Assembly (NCBI GenBank): GCA_016933955.1
Contig: JAFGTT010000010.1
Span: 1-64,000 of the forward strand
Reading direction: 5' to 3'
Source of the DNA: Candidatus Zixiibacteriota bacterium
GTDB lineage: Bacteria > Zixibacteria > MSB-5A5 > GN15 > PGXB01
Length of the DNA: 64,000 bases
Part shown: positions 7,855 through 16,849 of the stretch, in pieces
Layout: each line of letters opens with the position of its first letter
Position numbering within the stretch: position 1 is the first letter of the stretch
Made by a program: the position numbers and the translations under genes
Notes under the pieces: generated by a model
The model's database searches: none
What the model saw: only the letters and a program-made list of their open reading frames with translations
What the model was told of the DNA's origin: nothing

Positions 7855-9039
7855 CTAAGCCGGTTTTTTCTCTATATCTTTTAAAAAACTTGTTCCCGGG
7901 AAAGTATAGTCGATCCGGAATATTTCCGCAAGGGTTTGAGCGATATCGGCAAAAGTGGTTCTGGTCTCCAGATTAACTCCGGGTTTTATCTCCCTGCCGT
8001 AAACGAGAAGAGGGACATACTCCCGGGTATGATCGGTGGAGTTTTTCAGGGTGGGGTCGCAACCATGATCGGCGGTGATAATCAGCAAATCATCGGTTTT
8101 CATAATATCGAGAATCTCCGGTAACCGGGAATCGAAATACTCCAGGCCGCGCGCGAAGGCTTCGGTGTCATTGCGATGTCCCCAGAGCATATCGAAATCG
8201 ACCAGGTTGGCAAATATCAAACCATATTCGGTTAAAGATATTTCGTCAATCACTTTATCGATGACTTCGGTATTGTTCCCGGTTTTAACGGCCCGGCTGA
8301 AACCGCGGGAGGCAAAGAGGTCGGATATTTTCCCGACCGATACAGTCGGTATCCGGGCGGCTTTCAATTTGTCGAGGATAGTATCCTGCGGTGGCGGCAG
8401 GGAAAAATCGCGCCGGTTGGGAGTCCGGTTGAAATCCCCCGGTTGACCGATAAAAGGCCTGGCAATAACACGACCCACGGCATGGGGGCCGGTAAGAAGT
8501 TCCCGGGCTATGAGGCATATCTCGTAAAGGCGATCGAGGGGGATTACATCTTCATGAGCGGCCAGTTGAAAAACCGAATCGGCCGAGGTATATAAAATCA
8601 GAGCGCCGGTTTCAAGATGCCGCTCACCGAGTTTTTTGATAATCTCCGTTCCGCTGGCCGGGTAATTGCCGATGGTTTTCACACCGGCACGCTTTTCGAA
8701 TTCTGCCACCAGGTCGGGTGGAAAACCATTTGGATAAACCGGGAAAGGCTGTTCGAGAATTATTCCGCCGATTTCCCAGTGGCCGGAGGTAGAGTCTTTG
8801 CCGGGGGATTGCTCCGTCATGCGGCCGTAACAGGCGGCGGGAGATACAACCGGTTCAATCCCGGTGATGGGGACGATATTGCCCAGACCCAGTCGCCGGG
8901 AGTGGGGCATATGCAACCCTCCCTTCTCAAGGGCGATATTGGGCAGAGTGGCCGCTCCGGTGTCGCCATAGGCTTCAGCATCGGGCAATTCGCCGATCCC
9001 GCAGGCATCAAGAATTATTAATAAAACCCGTCGGATCAT
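7855..9039 (-). CDS. deoB: phosphopentomutase
   Basis: 394 residues, typical length. An alkaline-phosphatase-superfamily enzyme that interconverts ribose/deoxyribose 1- and 5-phosphates and supplies DeoC. Metal-ligand motifs are visible: D11 in the first strand (LLIILDACGIG), DSTSGHWE near 82 carrying the phosphorylated Thr, DFDMLWGHRND, and ADHGCDPT. It leads the deoB-deoC pair. No pyrimidine/purine phosphorylase gene is in the window. Confidence 0.95.
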   Translation of the reverse strand: MIRRVLLIILDACGIGELPDAEAYGDTGAATLPNIALEKGGLHMPHSRRLGLGNIVPITGIEPVVSPAACYGRMTEQSPGKDSTSGHWEIGGIILEQPFPVYPNGFPPDLVAEFEKRAGVKTIGNYPASGTEIIKKLGERHLETGALILYTSADSVFQLAAHEDVIPLDRLYEICLIARELLTGPHAVGRVIARPFIGQPGDFNRTPNRRDFSLPPPQDTILDKLKAARIPTVSVGKISDLFASRGFSRAVKTGNNTEVIDKVIDEISLTEYGLIFANLVDFDMLWGHRNDTEAFARGLEYFDSRLPEILDIMKTDDLLIITADHGCDPTLKNSTDHTREYVPLLVYGREIKPGVNLETRTTFADIAQTLAEIFRIDYTFPGTSFLKDIEKKPA

Positions 9040-9076
9040 ATTAGGAAATTTACCGGATAAATAGGCCTCATCAAAA

Positions 9077-9110
9077 TAAAAAAAAGCGGTCGATTCCGAC
9101 CACTCTTTTT
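9077..9110 (-). terminator. Rho-independent terminator after the sigma/anti-sigma/lipoprotein operon
   Basis: In the minus-strand transcript a 7-bp stem GTGGTCG/CGACCGC (one G-U pair) with a 4-base loop is followed by a run of eight or more U. The plus-strand coordinates of the stem are 9086-9103. Confidence 0.7.
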
Positions 9111-9129
9111 GGGCTATTTTATTATCAGG

Positions 9130-9981
9130 TTACAAATTTTCAATTTCAACAAGGCGGCTTGTGAAATTTCTGATCTCATCGATTTTAAAGTTAATTTCCT
9201 GTTTGCCGCGGGTTAGAATACCTTCCCGGACCACATGCGAGGTTTCCTCCTCGCGGACAATCGTACCCAGGGTGTAGGCGAAATAAACGACCCCCTCGAC
9301 ATCGATACGGTCATGACCGCTGGCAGTAATGTCCGGATCTTTTGAAAGGTTGTCGGCCAGAGGAATGAACATGGTTCCCTTATATTCGATAACGGCGCAA
9401 TCATAACCGGCCTCCCTGACCAGGGCTTTGATTTTATAGGTCGTCGAGGCATCGGTGGTTCCTGTGTTCAACACCGCCTTAACGGTATGATTCCAGTTAT
9501 AACCGACCGAAACCGGTTCCTCGGGGTACATCGGTGAGGTTTGTTCGAACAATTTTTTATAATAATCGATGGTTTCCGCGGAGGTTTCATCCCCGGCGAT
9601 GATGTCGATTATTCTCCCGCGGGGATCCATTACAAAATCGGTACTCCAGACCCCGGAATCGGATACTGCGGAAGCGGGCGCGATCTCATTGGCTCCGGAA
9701 GGCTCGGTGCTGTAAACATAGTGCAAACGGCCATTGCCGTCATCCGTGATGGCGGCCGTTTCCATGGTATAGGATATTTTCTGAGGCTTTTCTCCTGAAT
9801 CGACCAGCTTCCCGTTTTCATAAATGGTGGAATTGATTTCACCATCGTATTTATAATGAAATTTTTTATCGGTCGGGAATTTATAGGCAAGCTTAACTTC
9901 CTTTGGCCCCGATTCACAGCCGGTCAGTATCAATAATTCGAAGGCAAGGATCATTATCATAATTACGGGTTTGAGTTTCAT
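9130..9981 (-). CDS. hypothetical lipoprotein of the sigma/anti-sigma operon
   Basis: 283 residues from ATG 9981. A GTG five codons upstream lies inside the apparent SD (GAGGT), so ATG 9981 is the better start. The signal peptide has lipobox LILTGC (Cys22), then a beta-rich domain with repeated Tyr/Lys-containing strands (KFHYKYDGEI, DVEGVVYFAYTLGTI). No known enzyme motif. The gene immediately follows the anti-sigma gene and precedes a terminator. It may be an envelope component sensed or controlled by the ECF sigma factor (inference). Confidence 0.7.
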   Translation of the reverse strand: MKLKPVIMIMILAFELLILTGCESGPKEVKLAYKFPTDKKFHYKYDGEINSTIYENGKLVDSGEKPQKISYTMETAAITDDGNGRLHYVYSTEPSGANEIAPASAVSDSGVWSTDFVMDPRGRIIDIIAGDETSAETIDYYKKLFEQTSPMYPEEPVSVGYNWNHTVKAVLNTGTTDASTTYKIKALVREAGYDCAVIEYKGTMFIPLADNLSKDPDITASGHDRIDVEGVVYFAYTLGTIVREEETSHVVREGILTRGKQEINFKIDEIRNFTSRLVEIENL

Positions 9982-9992
9982 GGTCTCATACC

Positions 9993-10523
9993 TCACAAGT
10001 TTATGCCGAAGTGACCTGCCATCAGATGTCCGCCCATGGAACCCGGCGGGGACATCATCATGGATCCAAGAATGTCGGAGTCGGGTTTTATGTTTAAAAT
10101 TAATGATTCGGTTTTAAATTCATCGGATTCAAGACTGGTTTGTAAGGTCCCCGGTTTATTCGGGACAAAGCTGTCAATGGACAGGGAGACAAACAAAAAC
10201 ACCAGAGAGGCGGCCAGGGGAATCAGGATACTTTTCCATGATGATGAATCCTCGGCGGTAGAAACGGGCAGGCTGTTCCATGAGCTGACCTCATTGATCC
10301 TGACGCGATCGAAGATGGATTGTTCCAGGCCGTCCCAGTAAAGCTGGCCGGGGTCGGGAATAGTGTCCGATTTGAGAATAGCCAGCAGGGTTCGTTCTCT
10401 GTCCAGCTCTTCGCGACAGACCGCGCATAACTCCAGATGATTCTGCAGACGTTCGCGGTCAGCGTCCGAAATACAATTGGCGAGGTAGTCATCGAAGTAC
10501 TCAATGGCCCGATTGCAATTCAT
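9993..10523 (-). CDS. anti-sigma factor with zf-HC2 domain and one TM helix
   Basis: The N-terminal zinc finger reads C3 ... H29-x3-C33-x2-C36 counted from ATG 10523, the usual anti-sigma HxxxCxxC pattern, and binds and inhibits an ECF sigma factor. A TM helix lies at about residues 95-113, followed by a periplasmic tail of about 60 residues rich in Met/Gly at the end. ATG 10523 lies 12 bases after the sigma stop. An in-frame ATG at 10555, overlapping the sigma gene, would add 11 residues; neither has a clear SD. Confidence 0.8.
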   Translation of the reverse strand: MNCNRAIEYFDDYLANCISDADRERLQNHLELCAVCREELDRERTLLAILKSDTIPDPGQLYWDGLEQSIFDRVRINEVSSWNSLPVSTAEDSSSWKSILIPLAASLVFLFVSLSIDSFVPNKPGTLQTSLESDEFKTESLILNIKPDSDILGSMMMSPPGSMGGHLMAGHFGINL

Positions 10524-10534
10524 GGTAAAACCGT

Positions 10535-11095
10535 CTATATTTTTTTTCTGATCCATTTTTTCAATTTTGTTCTTGCGATATGAAGATTTGATCGGACCGT
10601 AGCCTGGGGACACCCCAGAGACCGGGCGATTTCCTGTTTGGAAAATCCCTCAATATCATGCAGGATAATCGCCATCTTTTGTTTGGGCGGCAGATCCTGA
10701 ATAGCTTCCTTAATGGCCGCCGCGATTTCGGTATTCTCGAGGCTCTGATCCGGGCTGACGATTCGCTCGGCCAGTTCTTTTTGAACTTCCGGCAGAAAAG
10801 CCAGATCGTCAACCGAAACGAAATTTTTTCGACGCCTGCGAATCATATCGATTGAATAATTAGTGGCAATACGCAAAATAAAACTGGAAAAATATTTTAT
10901 GGAGCCTAATTCCTGTCTTCGTTCATAGAGCCTTACGAAAGTCTCCTGCGTTACTTCGTCAGCATCAAGATGATTTCCCAGCATTCGATAGGCGATCGAA
11001 TATATTTTCTTTCCATACCTCCTGACCAGTTCGGCAAAGGCCCCCCGGTCATTGCTGATCAGTCTTTCGATCAGCAGTTTAAGATCATCGTTCAT
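10535..11095 (-). CDS. ECF (RpoE-like) RNA polymerase sigma factor
   Basis: About 186 residues from ATG 11095; in-frame TTG 11119 and ATG 11107 are alternatives. Region 2 contains DADEVTQETFVRLYE and IATNYSIDMIRRRRK; region 4 contains KQEIARSLGCPQATVRSNLHIAR as the helix-turn-helix for the -35 element. It directs core RNA polymerase to a small regulon, probably envelope stress. It is cotranscribed with its anti-sigma and a lipoprotein and ends in TAG, showing that TAG is an ordinary stop here. Confidence 0.92.
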   Translation of the reverse strand: MNDDLKLLIERLISNDRGAFAELVRRYGKKIYSIAYRMLGNHLDADEVTQETFVRLYERRQELGSIKYFSSFILRIATNYSIDMIRRRRKNFVSVDDLAFLPEVQKELAERIVSPDQSLENTEIAAAIKEAIQDLPPKQKMAIILHDIEGFSKQEIARSLGCPQATVRSNLHIARTKLKKWIRKKI

Positions 11096-11161
11096 TGACA
11101 CCGGCATTCCTGTCGGCAATTATTAGACGTCAAGATACCAATACCGTTTAAAACTAAATCA

Positions 11162-11190
11162 TTGACTCTAACCGGCTAAAAGATTATGAT
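11162..11190 (+). promoter_or_regulatory. promoter of the MFS exporter gene
   Basis: TTGACT at 11162-11167 and TATGAT at 11185-11190, spacing 17. The predicted start (about 11197) is just before a palindrome at 11200-11225, the usual place for a repressor operator. Confidence 0.6.
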
Positions 11191-11199
11191 TCAACCCTG

Positions 11200-11225
11200 T
11201 GTTGTCAACTGTTTTTAAGACAACA
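11200..11225. promoter_or_regulatory. palindromic operator candidate
   Basis: TGTTGTC at 11200-11206 and GACAACA at 11219-11225 form a perfect 7-bp inverted repeat with a 12-base centre. A second offset pair, AACTGTT/AACAGTT (11207-11213 and 11222-11228), overlaps it. The site starts about three bases after the predicted transcription start of the exporter gene. No TetR/MarR-type regulator gene is in the window. Confidence 0.5.
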
Positions 11226-11233
11226 GTTTGTAT

Positions 11234-12655
11234 ATGGCGGCAGACGGTTTGGAAGATTATTCGAAATTTCGAAGAAAAGTGCTGATAACTTCCGGGGTGG
11301 GGACCTTTATGGCGACCCTGGATTCTTCGATAGTCAATGTTTCTTTGCCGACTATCAGCCGGGAATTGATTACCAGTATAACCATGGTTGGCTGGGTAAT
11401 TTTATCATATTCCATTGCGCTATTTTCGCTTTTAATGATTTTCGGGGCCTGGTCGGAGAAAAAGGGCTTTCAGTTTTCGTACAAGTATGGCTTTGCCATT
11501 TTCGGGATCGGTTCTTTCCTTTGCGGGGTTTCTTTTAATATATACATGTTAATCCTGTCGCGGGTTTTGCAGGGTGTCGGCGGAGCCCTGTTGATATCAA
11601 TCGGGCCGGCGTTGATTACCCACAGTTTCCCGGCATCGGAACGAGGGCGCGCCTTGGGAGTGATCGGGATGGTGGTTTCAACCGGTCTGATGCTCGGTCC
11701 GCCGCTGGGCGGGTTTATAATCGGACTTATCGGATGGCGCTGGATTTTCTGGGTCAATATCCCGGTCAGTATATTTGGTGTTTACTACGCCATAAAATGT
11801 CTGTCAGATTTTCCCGTTACCGATCCGGATAAAAAAATCAGCATTCCCGGTGCCGTGTTTCTCTCGGTCGGGCTGTTAACGCTAATGATTACCTTGCTTT
11901 TATTCAGCCGGGATATAATTAGTATTGCATATATAATAGTATTAATATTTGTTTCCAGCCTGTTTCTGATGGTCTTTTTTTATTTTGAAAGCCGGCCGGA
12001 GACAAGATTAATCGGGGTAGAAATATTCAAGAATCGGGTTTTCAGTTTTTCGGGTGCGGCTATGTTGTTGATATTTATTTCCCTCAGTTCCATAACGGTG
12101 TTGATGCCATTTTATCTGGAAGAGGTCAAGAAACTGTCGCCTGAGCAGGTTGGGTTGTTTCTATCCATAATTCCTATATGTGGTTTTTTTCTGGCCACTC
12201 CGGCCGGTTATCTGGCGGATAGAATCCAGGCCAGGGTAATATCCAGTCTTGGGGCCACCCTGCTTCTGATCGGAATTTTGTTCACCAGATCTCTTACGGG
12301 AGCCTCGACAACCATGCAAATTATTATTCCTCTTCTTCTTGCAGGAATCGGAATGGCCCTGTTTTCAACGCCCAACACCTCTACCCTGATGGGTTCGGTA
12401 AAGAAATACCAGCTTGGTTCGGCCTCGGGTATTCTGGCGACCATCAGGACCCTGGGAATAACGGTTGGGGTGGGTTTAAGTGTTTCGATTTTCAGCTATT
12501 ACCGCCAAATCGGGTTGAATAAATCGGGTGAAGAGCAAGCCTCGTTTATTTTCGGATTCCATTCGGTTTACAATATTATTTTATTTTTTATTACTTTGGC
12601 CATCATTTTCAGCCTTATTCGCGGCAGAAATATGAACTCGGAAGGTCGCCCTTAA
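11234..12655 (+). CDS. MFS transporter, DHA2 (EmrB/QacA) drug:H+ antiporter family
   Basis: About 473 residues from ATG 11234 (a TTG two codons earlier is also in frame). Fourteen predicted TM helices, characteristic of DHA2 rather than 12-TM DHA1. Visible motifs are the LDSSIVNVSLPTI start of helix 1, the RVLQGVGGALL motif B region and the GPPLGGFI motif C (antiporter) in helix 5. An inner-membrane exporter of drugs or metabolites; substrate unknown. The promoter-proximal palindrome suggests ligand-controlled repression. Confidence 0.88.
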   Translation: MAADGLEDYSKFRRKVLITSGVGTFMATLDSSIVNVSLPTISRELITSITMVGWVILSYSIALFSLLMIFGAWSEKKGFQFSYKYGFAIFGIGSFLCGVSFNIYMLILSRVLQGVGGALLISIGPALITHSFPASERGRALGVIGMVVSTGLMLGPPLGGFIIGLIGWRWIFWVNIPVSIFGVYYAIKCLSDFPVTDPDKKISIPGAVFLSVGLLTLMITLLLFSRDIISIAYIIVLIFVSSLFLMVFFYFESRPETRLIGVEIFKNRVFSFSGAAMLLIFISLSSITVLMPFYLEEVKKLSPEQVGLFLSIIPICGFFLATPAGYLADRIQARVISSLGATLLLIGILFTRSLTGASTTMQIIIPLLLAGIGMALFSTPNTSTLMGSVKKYQLGSASGILATIRTLGITVGVGLSVSIFSYYRQIGLNKSGEEQASFIFGFHSVYNIILFFITLAIIFSLIRGRNMNSEGRP

Positions 12656-12665
12656 GTTATATGGG

Positions 12666-12693
12666 TTGACAAACACTCAAATCTTAATATTTT
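12666..12693 (+). promoter_or_regulatory. promoter of the yicC-gmk-rpoZ-topA run
   Basis: TTGACA at 12666-12671 and TATTTT at 12688-12693, spacing 16, ending 35 bases before yicC. The SD GGGTGAT precedes the yicC ATG. Confidence 0.6.
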
Positions 12694-12728
12694 ATCAGGC
12701 TAATCGAACTAAACCGGGTGATTAAGAT

Positions 12729-13604
12729 ATGTATTCAATGACCGGATATGGCAAAGCCGTATACAAAACCAAGGATCTGGCGGTTTCCGTGGAAATTTCC
12801 TCGGTTAACAACCGTTTTTTAGAATATTCATTTCGTTTGCCAAAACAGATTTCGTTTCTTGAAGCGAAATTCAAAGAACTTATTTCATCACAGATCAGCC
12901 GGGGGAAGATTAATCTGGCGGTCAGCTATGAAGATTACGGGATCGGGGTGGATCGGCTGGTGGTTAACAGAAAGCTGGCCGATGAGATGTATCGGCAGTT
13001 GGCCGAGATGAAGAAAAAATATAAGTTGACCGGTTCCATTGAATTGACCCATCTGCTTGGTTTTCATGAGGTTTTCAAGGTCGAGAAGTCGGATGATATC
13101 GAGGATCGGATCTGGCCGCCAATGAAAAGGGCGGTGGAAAAAGCGCTTAAGGATTTAGGCGCCATGCGAAAAAGGGAAGGCGCCAATCTTAAGAAAGACC
13201 TGGTTGGAAGGCTTAAAATTCTCAACCGGAAAATAGGTCTGGTGGAAAAACTGGCCGATGAAAATGTCACGGCATACCGGCAGAAATTGACCAAAAGGAT
13301 TCAGGATATCCTTGAAAACCGGGCTCTCAATACAACCCGCCTTGAAGAAGAAGTGGTGTATATGGCGGAACGGGCCGATATAACCGAGGAGTGTGTCCGG
13401 TTTAAAAGCCACCTGAAGCAGTTCGATGCCGACCTGAAAAAAGGCGGTTCCCTGGGTAAGAGATTGAATTTTATACTCCAGGAGATGAACCGCGAAACCA
13501 ATACAATCGGTTCCAAGTCGGCCAATACCGAAATTTCTCATCTGGTGCTGGGGTTGAAGGAGGAGGTGGAGAAGATGAGGGAGCAGGTTCAGAATCTCGA
13601 ATAA
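12729..13604 (+). CDS. yicC: YicC/YloC-family endoribonuclease
   Basis: 291 residues, typical length. It starts with the family signature MYSMTGYG and ends in the DUF1732 region (LNFILQEMNRETNTIGSK, then EVEKMREQVQNLE), as in E. coli YicC. Family members are metal-dependent endoribonucleases linked to RNA turnover. It lies 25 bases before gmk, the conserved yicC-gmk-rpoZ order of many bacteria. Confidence 0.93.
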   Translation: MYSMTGYGKAVYKTKDLAVSVEISSVNNRFLEYSFRLPKQISFLEAKFKELISSQISRGKINLAVSYEDYGIGVDRLVVNRKLADEMYRQLAEMKKKYKLTGSIELTHLLGFHEVFKVEKSDDIEDRIWPPMKRAVEKALKDLGAMRKREGANLKKDLVGRLKILNRKIGLVEKLADENVTAYRQKLTKRIQDILENRALNTTRLEEEVVYMAERADITEECVRFKSHLKQFDADLKKGGSLGKRLNFILQEMNRETNTIGSKSANTEISHLVLGLKEEVEKMREQVQNLE

Positions 13605-13629
13605 GTCTTCGGATACATTTCATTAAGGC

Positions 13630-14253
13630 ATGAAAAACATAAAAGTCAAGGGCAAGATCGTCATTATTTCCTCGCCGTCGGGAGGCGGGAAATCATCTAT
13701 CTGTCAAAGTCTTCTGAAAAAAAATCGGAGGTCCGGCTGGAAATTTTCGATATCTTATACGACCCGTCCGAAGCGGCCCAATGAAAGGGATGGCCGCGAA
13801 TATTTCTTTGTCGATCATGCCGAGTTTATGAGACTCCGCGATCGCGGCCAATTCGCCGAATGGTGCCAGGTCCATCGGTTTTATTACGGAACCCCGCGGC
13901 AACCGCTGGAGGAGGTTTTGTATAACGGTGGAGTGATGATTCTGGATGTGGATGTTAAAGGGGCGCGAAAACTTAAAAAAGAATATGAAAAAGCCGTTAA
14001 AATATTTATTCTCCCGCCCAGTCGGGGCGAATTGAAGCGGCGATTAAAGCAAAGGGGAACCGAAGACGATAAGCATTTAAAGATTCGTCAACGGCGGGCT
14101 CTGAGTGAAATGAAATTATATAAACAATTCGAATATACGGTGATAAACAGAGACCTTGAAACGGCCGTCAATGAAGTCGATATGATTATTAAATCCCTTC
14201 ATTGCCGAAGGAATAATCTCGATCTGGAACAAATTGGCCGAATAATTGGTTGA
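13630..14253 (+). CDS. gmk: guanylate kinase
   Basis: 207 residues. It phosphorylates GMP/dGMP with ATP. The P-loop is S15-PSGGGKSS, slightly variant from the usual GPSGAGKST. The GMP-binding region has SYTTRPKRPNERDGREYFFVD, and the lid has RLKQRGTED. Full length. Gene order with yicC and rpoZ supports the call. Confidence 0.95.
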   Translation: MKNIKVKGKIVIISSPSGGGKSSICQSLLKKNRRSGWKFSISYTTRPKRPNERDGREYFFVDHAEFMRLRDRGQFAEWCQVHRFYYGTPRQPLEEVLYNGGVMILDVDVKGARKLKKEYEKAVKIFILPPSRGELKRRLKQRGTEDDKHLKIRQRRALSEMKLYKQFEYTVINRDLETAVNEVDMIIKSLHCRRNNLDLEQIGRIIG

Positions 14254-14277
14254 GCAGTTGAATTCATTGGAGGAATA

Positions 14278-14511
14278 ATGGGGAGAGTATCATTCAAAGA
14301 TGTCGACAAAATGACAAAAAATCGCTATGAGGCGGTTCTGATTGCCGCCCAGCGGGCGCGTCAGATAAATTCCATGAGGCTGGCCCAGCTGGAAAGAATG
14401 GCCGAAGAGGATATAACGATTGATGGCCGCAAGGTAACCACGATTGCTCTCCAGGATCTGGCCCAGGGCAAGTTAAAATTTCGCAGAACCGAAGAAGAGG
14501 AAATTTCCTGA
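14278..14511 (+). CDS. rpoZ: RNA polymerase omega subunit
   Basis: 77 residues, SD GGAGGA before ATG. The RpoZ pattern is clear: NRYEAVLIAAQRARQIN followed by a short linker and TTIALQDLAQGKL. It helps assemble beta' and is the usual ppGpp site-1 partner. It sits between gmk and topA, eight bases before the latter. Confidence 0.92.
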   Translation: MGRVSFKDVDKMTKNRYEAVLIAAQRARQINSMRLAQLERMAEEDITIDGRKVTTIALQDLAQGKLKFRRTEEEEIS

Positions 14512-14518
14512 TTAGAAC

Positions 14519-16774
14519 ATGGCAAAGAATCTCCTGATAGTTGAGTCGCCGGCCAAGTCGAAGACGCTCAAAAGGTTTCTGGGGCGCGGTTTTGAAATTC
14601 TGGCGACCATCGGTCATATTAAAGACCTGCCGAAATCCAAACTCGGGGTAGATACCGATAACGGATTTTCTGTCCATTATGAGACGATAAAGGGCAAGAG
14701 CAAGGTCCTCAAGAAATTGAAGGAATCGGCCCAAAAGTCGGAAACGGTTTATCTGGCTCCCGACCCGGATCGGGAAGGCGAGGCGATTGCCTGGCACGTG
14801 GCGCAGGAATTGAAAGGAACGGGCGAAATAGTGCGCGTCACTTTCAATGAAATCACGAAGTCTGCGGTTCTGGAAGCGCTGAAAAACAAGCGAGAGATCG
14901 ATGAAAATCTGGTCAATGCCCAGCAGGCCCGCCGGGTGCTGGATCGCCTGGTCGGCTATAAGGTCTCGCCGTTTCTCTGGAAAACGATTGCTTACGGTTT
15001 ATCGGCCGGGCGAGTGCAGTCGGTGGCCCTTCGGATTATATGCGAGCGGGAAGAGGCTATCGGTGATTTTGTCGAAGAGGAATACTGGGAAATCGAGGCT
15101 CTTCTGGCGGATAAAAATAAGGTTCAGATACTCTCCCGACTGGTCAAGATAGACAATCAAAAACCTAAAATAGAAAATAAAGAGCAGGCCAATAATATCG
15201 CCGCCGATCTGGAAAAGGCGGAGTTTATTGTATCATCGGTCACCAAAGCGGAGCGCAAACGGAAACCGTCACCGCCCTTTATTACCAGCACTCTGCAACA
15301 GGAAGCGGCTCGCCGGTTCTATTTCACGCCCAAAAAAACGATGATGATCGCCCAGCAACTTTATGAAGGAGTGGAACTGGGGGACGAGGGTCCGACCGGC
15401 CTGATTACATATATGCGAACCGACTCCACCCGGATTGCCGAATCGGCTCTGACGGCCGTAAGGGTGTTTATCAAGGATACTTACGGCGATGCCTACCTGC
15501 CCAAGAGCGCTGTCAGATACAAAGCTCGCAAGGGAAGCCAGGATGCCCATGAGGCGATTCGTCCGACCTATATGGATCATTCTCCGGACAAAGTGAAAAA
15601 ACTGCTGACCAAAGAGCAGTTTAAAATTTACAGCCTTATCTGGGACAGGTTTGTCGCCAGCCAGATGTCCCCGGGAGTGTATGATACGACTTCGGTGGAT
15701 ATCGGCGCCGGCAAATACCTTTTCAACGCGAGGGCCCAGGCTCTTAAATTCGATGGGTTCTTAAAATTATATCAGGAAGCAAAAGATAACGGTAATGGAA
15801 ATGGTAATGGTAATGGCGAGGAACCTCTGATTGATTATATTCCGCAACTGCATGAAGGAGACCGACTGAATCTGGTGGAATTAAAACCATCGCAACATTT
15901 CACCAAACCCCCGGCCCGTTTCACACAGGCCACGCTGGTGAAGATACTTGAAGCCGAGGGAATCGGGCGTCCCTCGACCTATGCCACGATTGTCTCCACT
16001 TTACTTGACCGGAAATATGTCGAATCCAAAGAGCGTCGTCTTTTTGCCACGGATTTGGGAAGGACGGTCAACAGGATTCTGGTGGACAGTTTCCCGGCCA
16101 TATTCAGTGTCGAGTTCACGGCGCATATGGAGGATGATCTGGATCAGATCGAAACCGGCAAGGCCGACTGGGTCAAGGTGATCCGGGAGTTTTATAATCC
16201 GTTCGATAAAAGGCTGGCAACATTATCCTCCAAGCAACAGGAAATCAAGGAATCCCTGACGGAAAAAACCGAAGAAATCTGTGAGAATTGCGGTTCTCCC
16301 ATGGTGATTAAATGGGGCCGCAATGGCCGTTTTCTGGCCTGCTCCGGATACCCGGAATGTAAAACGACCCGTCCTCTGGCCGGGGAGACCGAGGAGGTTG
16401 TGAAGACCGATGAGAAATGCGAGAAATGCGGTTCTCCGATGGTCGTCAAGACCGGGCGGTTCGGCAAGTTTCTGGCCTGTTCGGCCTATCCGACCTGCAA
16501 AACAACCAGACCTCTTCCGACCGGGGTAAAATGCCCCCGGGAGGGATGCGGCGGTGATGTGGTCGTGAAGAGATCCAAGCGCGGAAAAGTCTTTTACGGA
16601 TGCAGTAATTACCCGAAATGCGATTTTGTGGCCTGGTACAAGCCGGTCAATAAGACTTGTCCGCAGTGTCAGAATAATTATATGTACGAGAAGGTTTCTC
16701 AGAAGCGAGGAACCTATCTGGCCTGTCCGACCTGCAAGCATAAGGTTTATCTGGAGACCGAGGAAAAAGAATAA
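14519..16774 (+). CDS. topA: DNA topoisomerase I
   Basis: 751 residues, type IA topoisomerase that relaxes negative supercoils. The TOPRIM domain is at the N terminus (LLIVESPAKSKTL; DPDREGEAIAWH). The catalytic Tyr298 is in TYMRTDSTR. Three C-terminal Cys4 zinc modules follow from about residue 585, then a fourth CPQC/CPTC module. An Asn-Gly repeat (NGNGNGNGNG, coded near 15787-15820) sits in a surface loop and looks like replication slippage. The topA-xerC-hslV-hslU order is widely conserved. Confidence 0.97.
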   Translation: MAKNLLIVESPAKSKTLKRFLGRGFEILATIGHIKDLPKSKLGVDTDNGFSVHYETIKGKSKVLKKLKESAQKSETVYLAPDPDREGEAIAWHVAQELKGTGEIVRVTFNEITKSAVLEALKNKREIDENLVNAQQARRVLDRLVGYKVSPFLWKTIAYGLSAGRVQSVALRIICEREEAIGDFVEEEYWEIEALLADKNKVQILSRLVKIDNQKPKIENKEQANNIAADLEKAEFIVSSVTKAERKRKPSPPFITSTLQQEAARRFYFTPKKTMMIAQQLYEGVELGDEGPTGLITYMRTDSTRIAESALTAVRVFIKDTYGDAYLPKSAVRYKARKGSQDAHEAIRPTYMDHSPDKVKKLLTKEQFKIYSLIWDRFVASQMSPGVYDTTSVDIGAGKYLFNARAQALKFDGFLKLYQEAKDNGNGNGNGNGEEPLIDYIPQLHEGDRLNLVELKPSQHFTKPPARFTQATLVKILEAEGIGRPSTYATIVSTLLDRKYVESKERRLFATDLGRTVNRILVDSFPAIFSVEFTAHMEDDLDQIETGKADWVKVIREFYNPFDKRLATLSSKQQEIKESLTEKTEEICENCGSPMVIKWGRNGRFLACSGYPECKTTRPLAGETEEVVKTDEKCEKCGSPMVVKTGRFGKFLACSAYPTCKTTRPLPTGVKCPREGCGGDVVVKRSKRGKVFYGCSNYPKCDFVAWYKPVNKTCPQCQNNYMYEKVSQKRGTYLACPTCKHKVYLETEEKE

Positions 16775-16849
16775 TCCTTTCGGTCGTCATTTGTTCCGCT
16801 CAAATCCAATTTTAATTGACCTGCGTATCATTATGGGGTATTATTTGAT

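Noticed and set aside
9981-9996. GTG at 9996 as start of the lipoprotein
   Set aside because: The GTG lies inside the SD of ATG 9981 and adds residues before the signal peptide.
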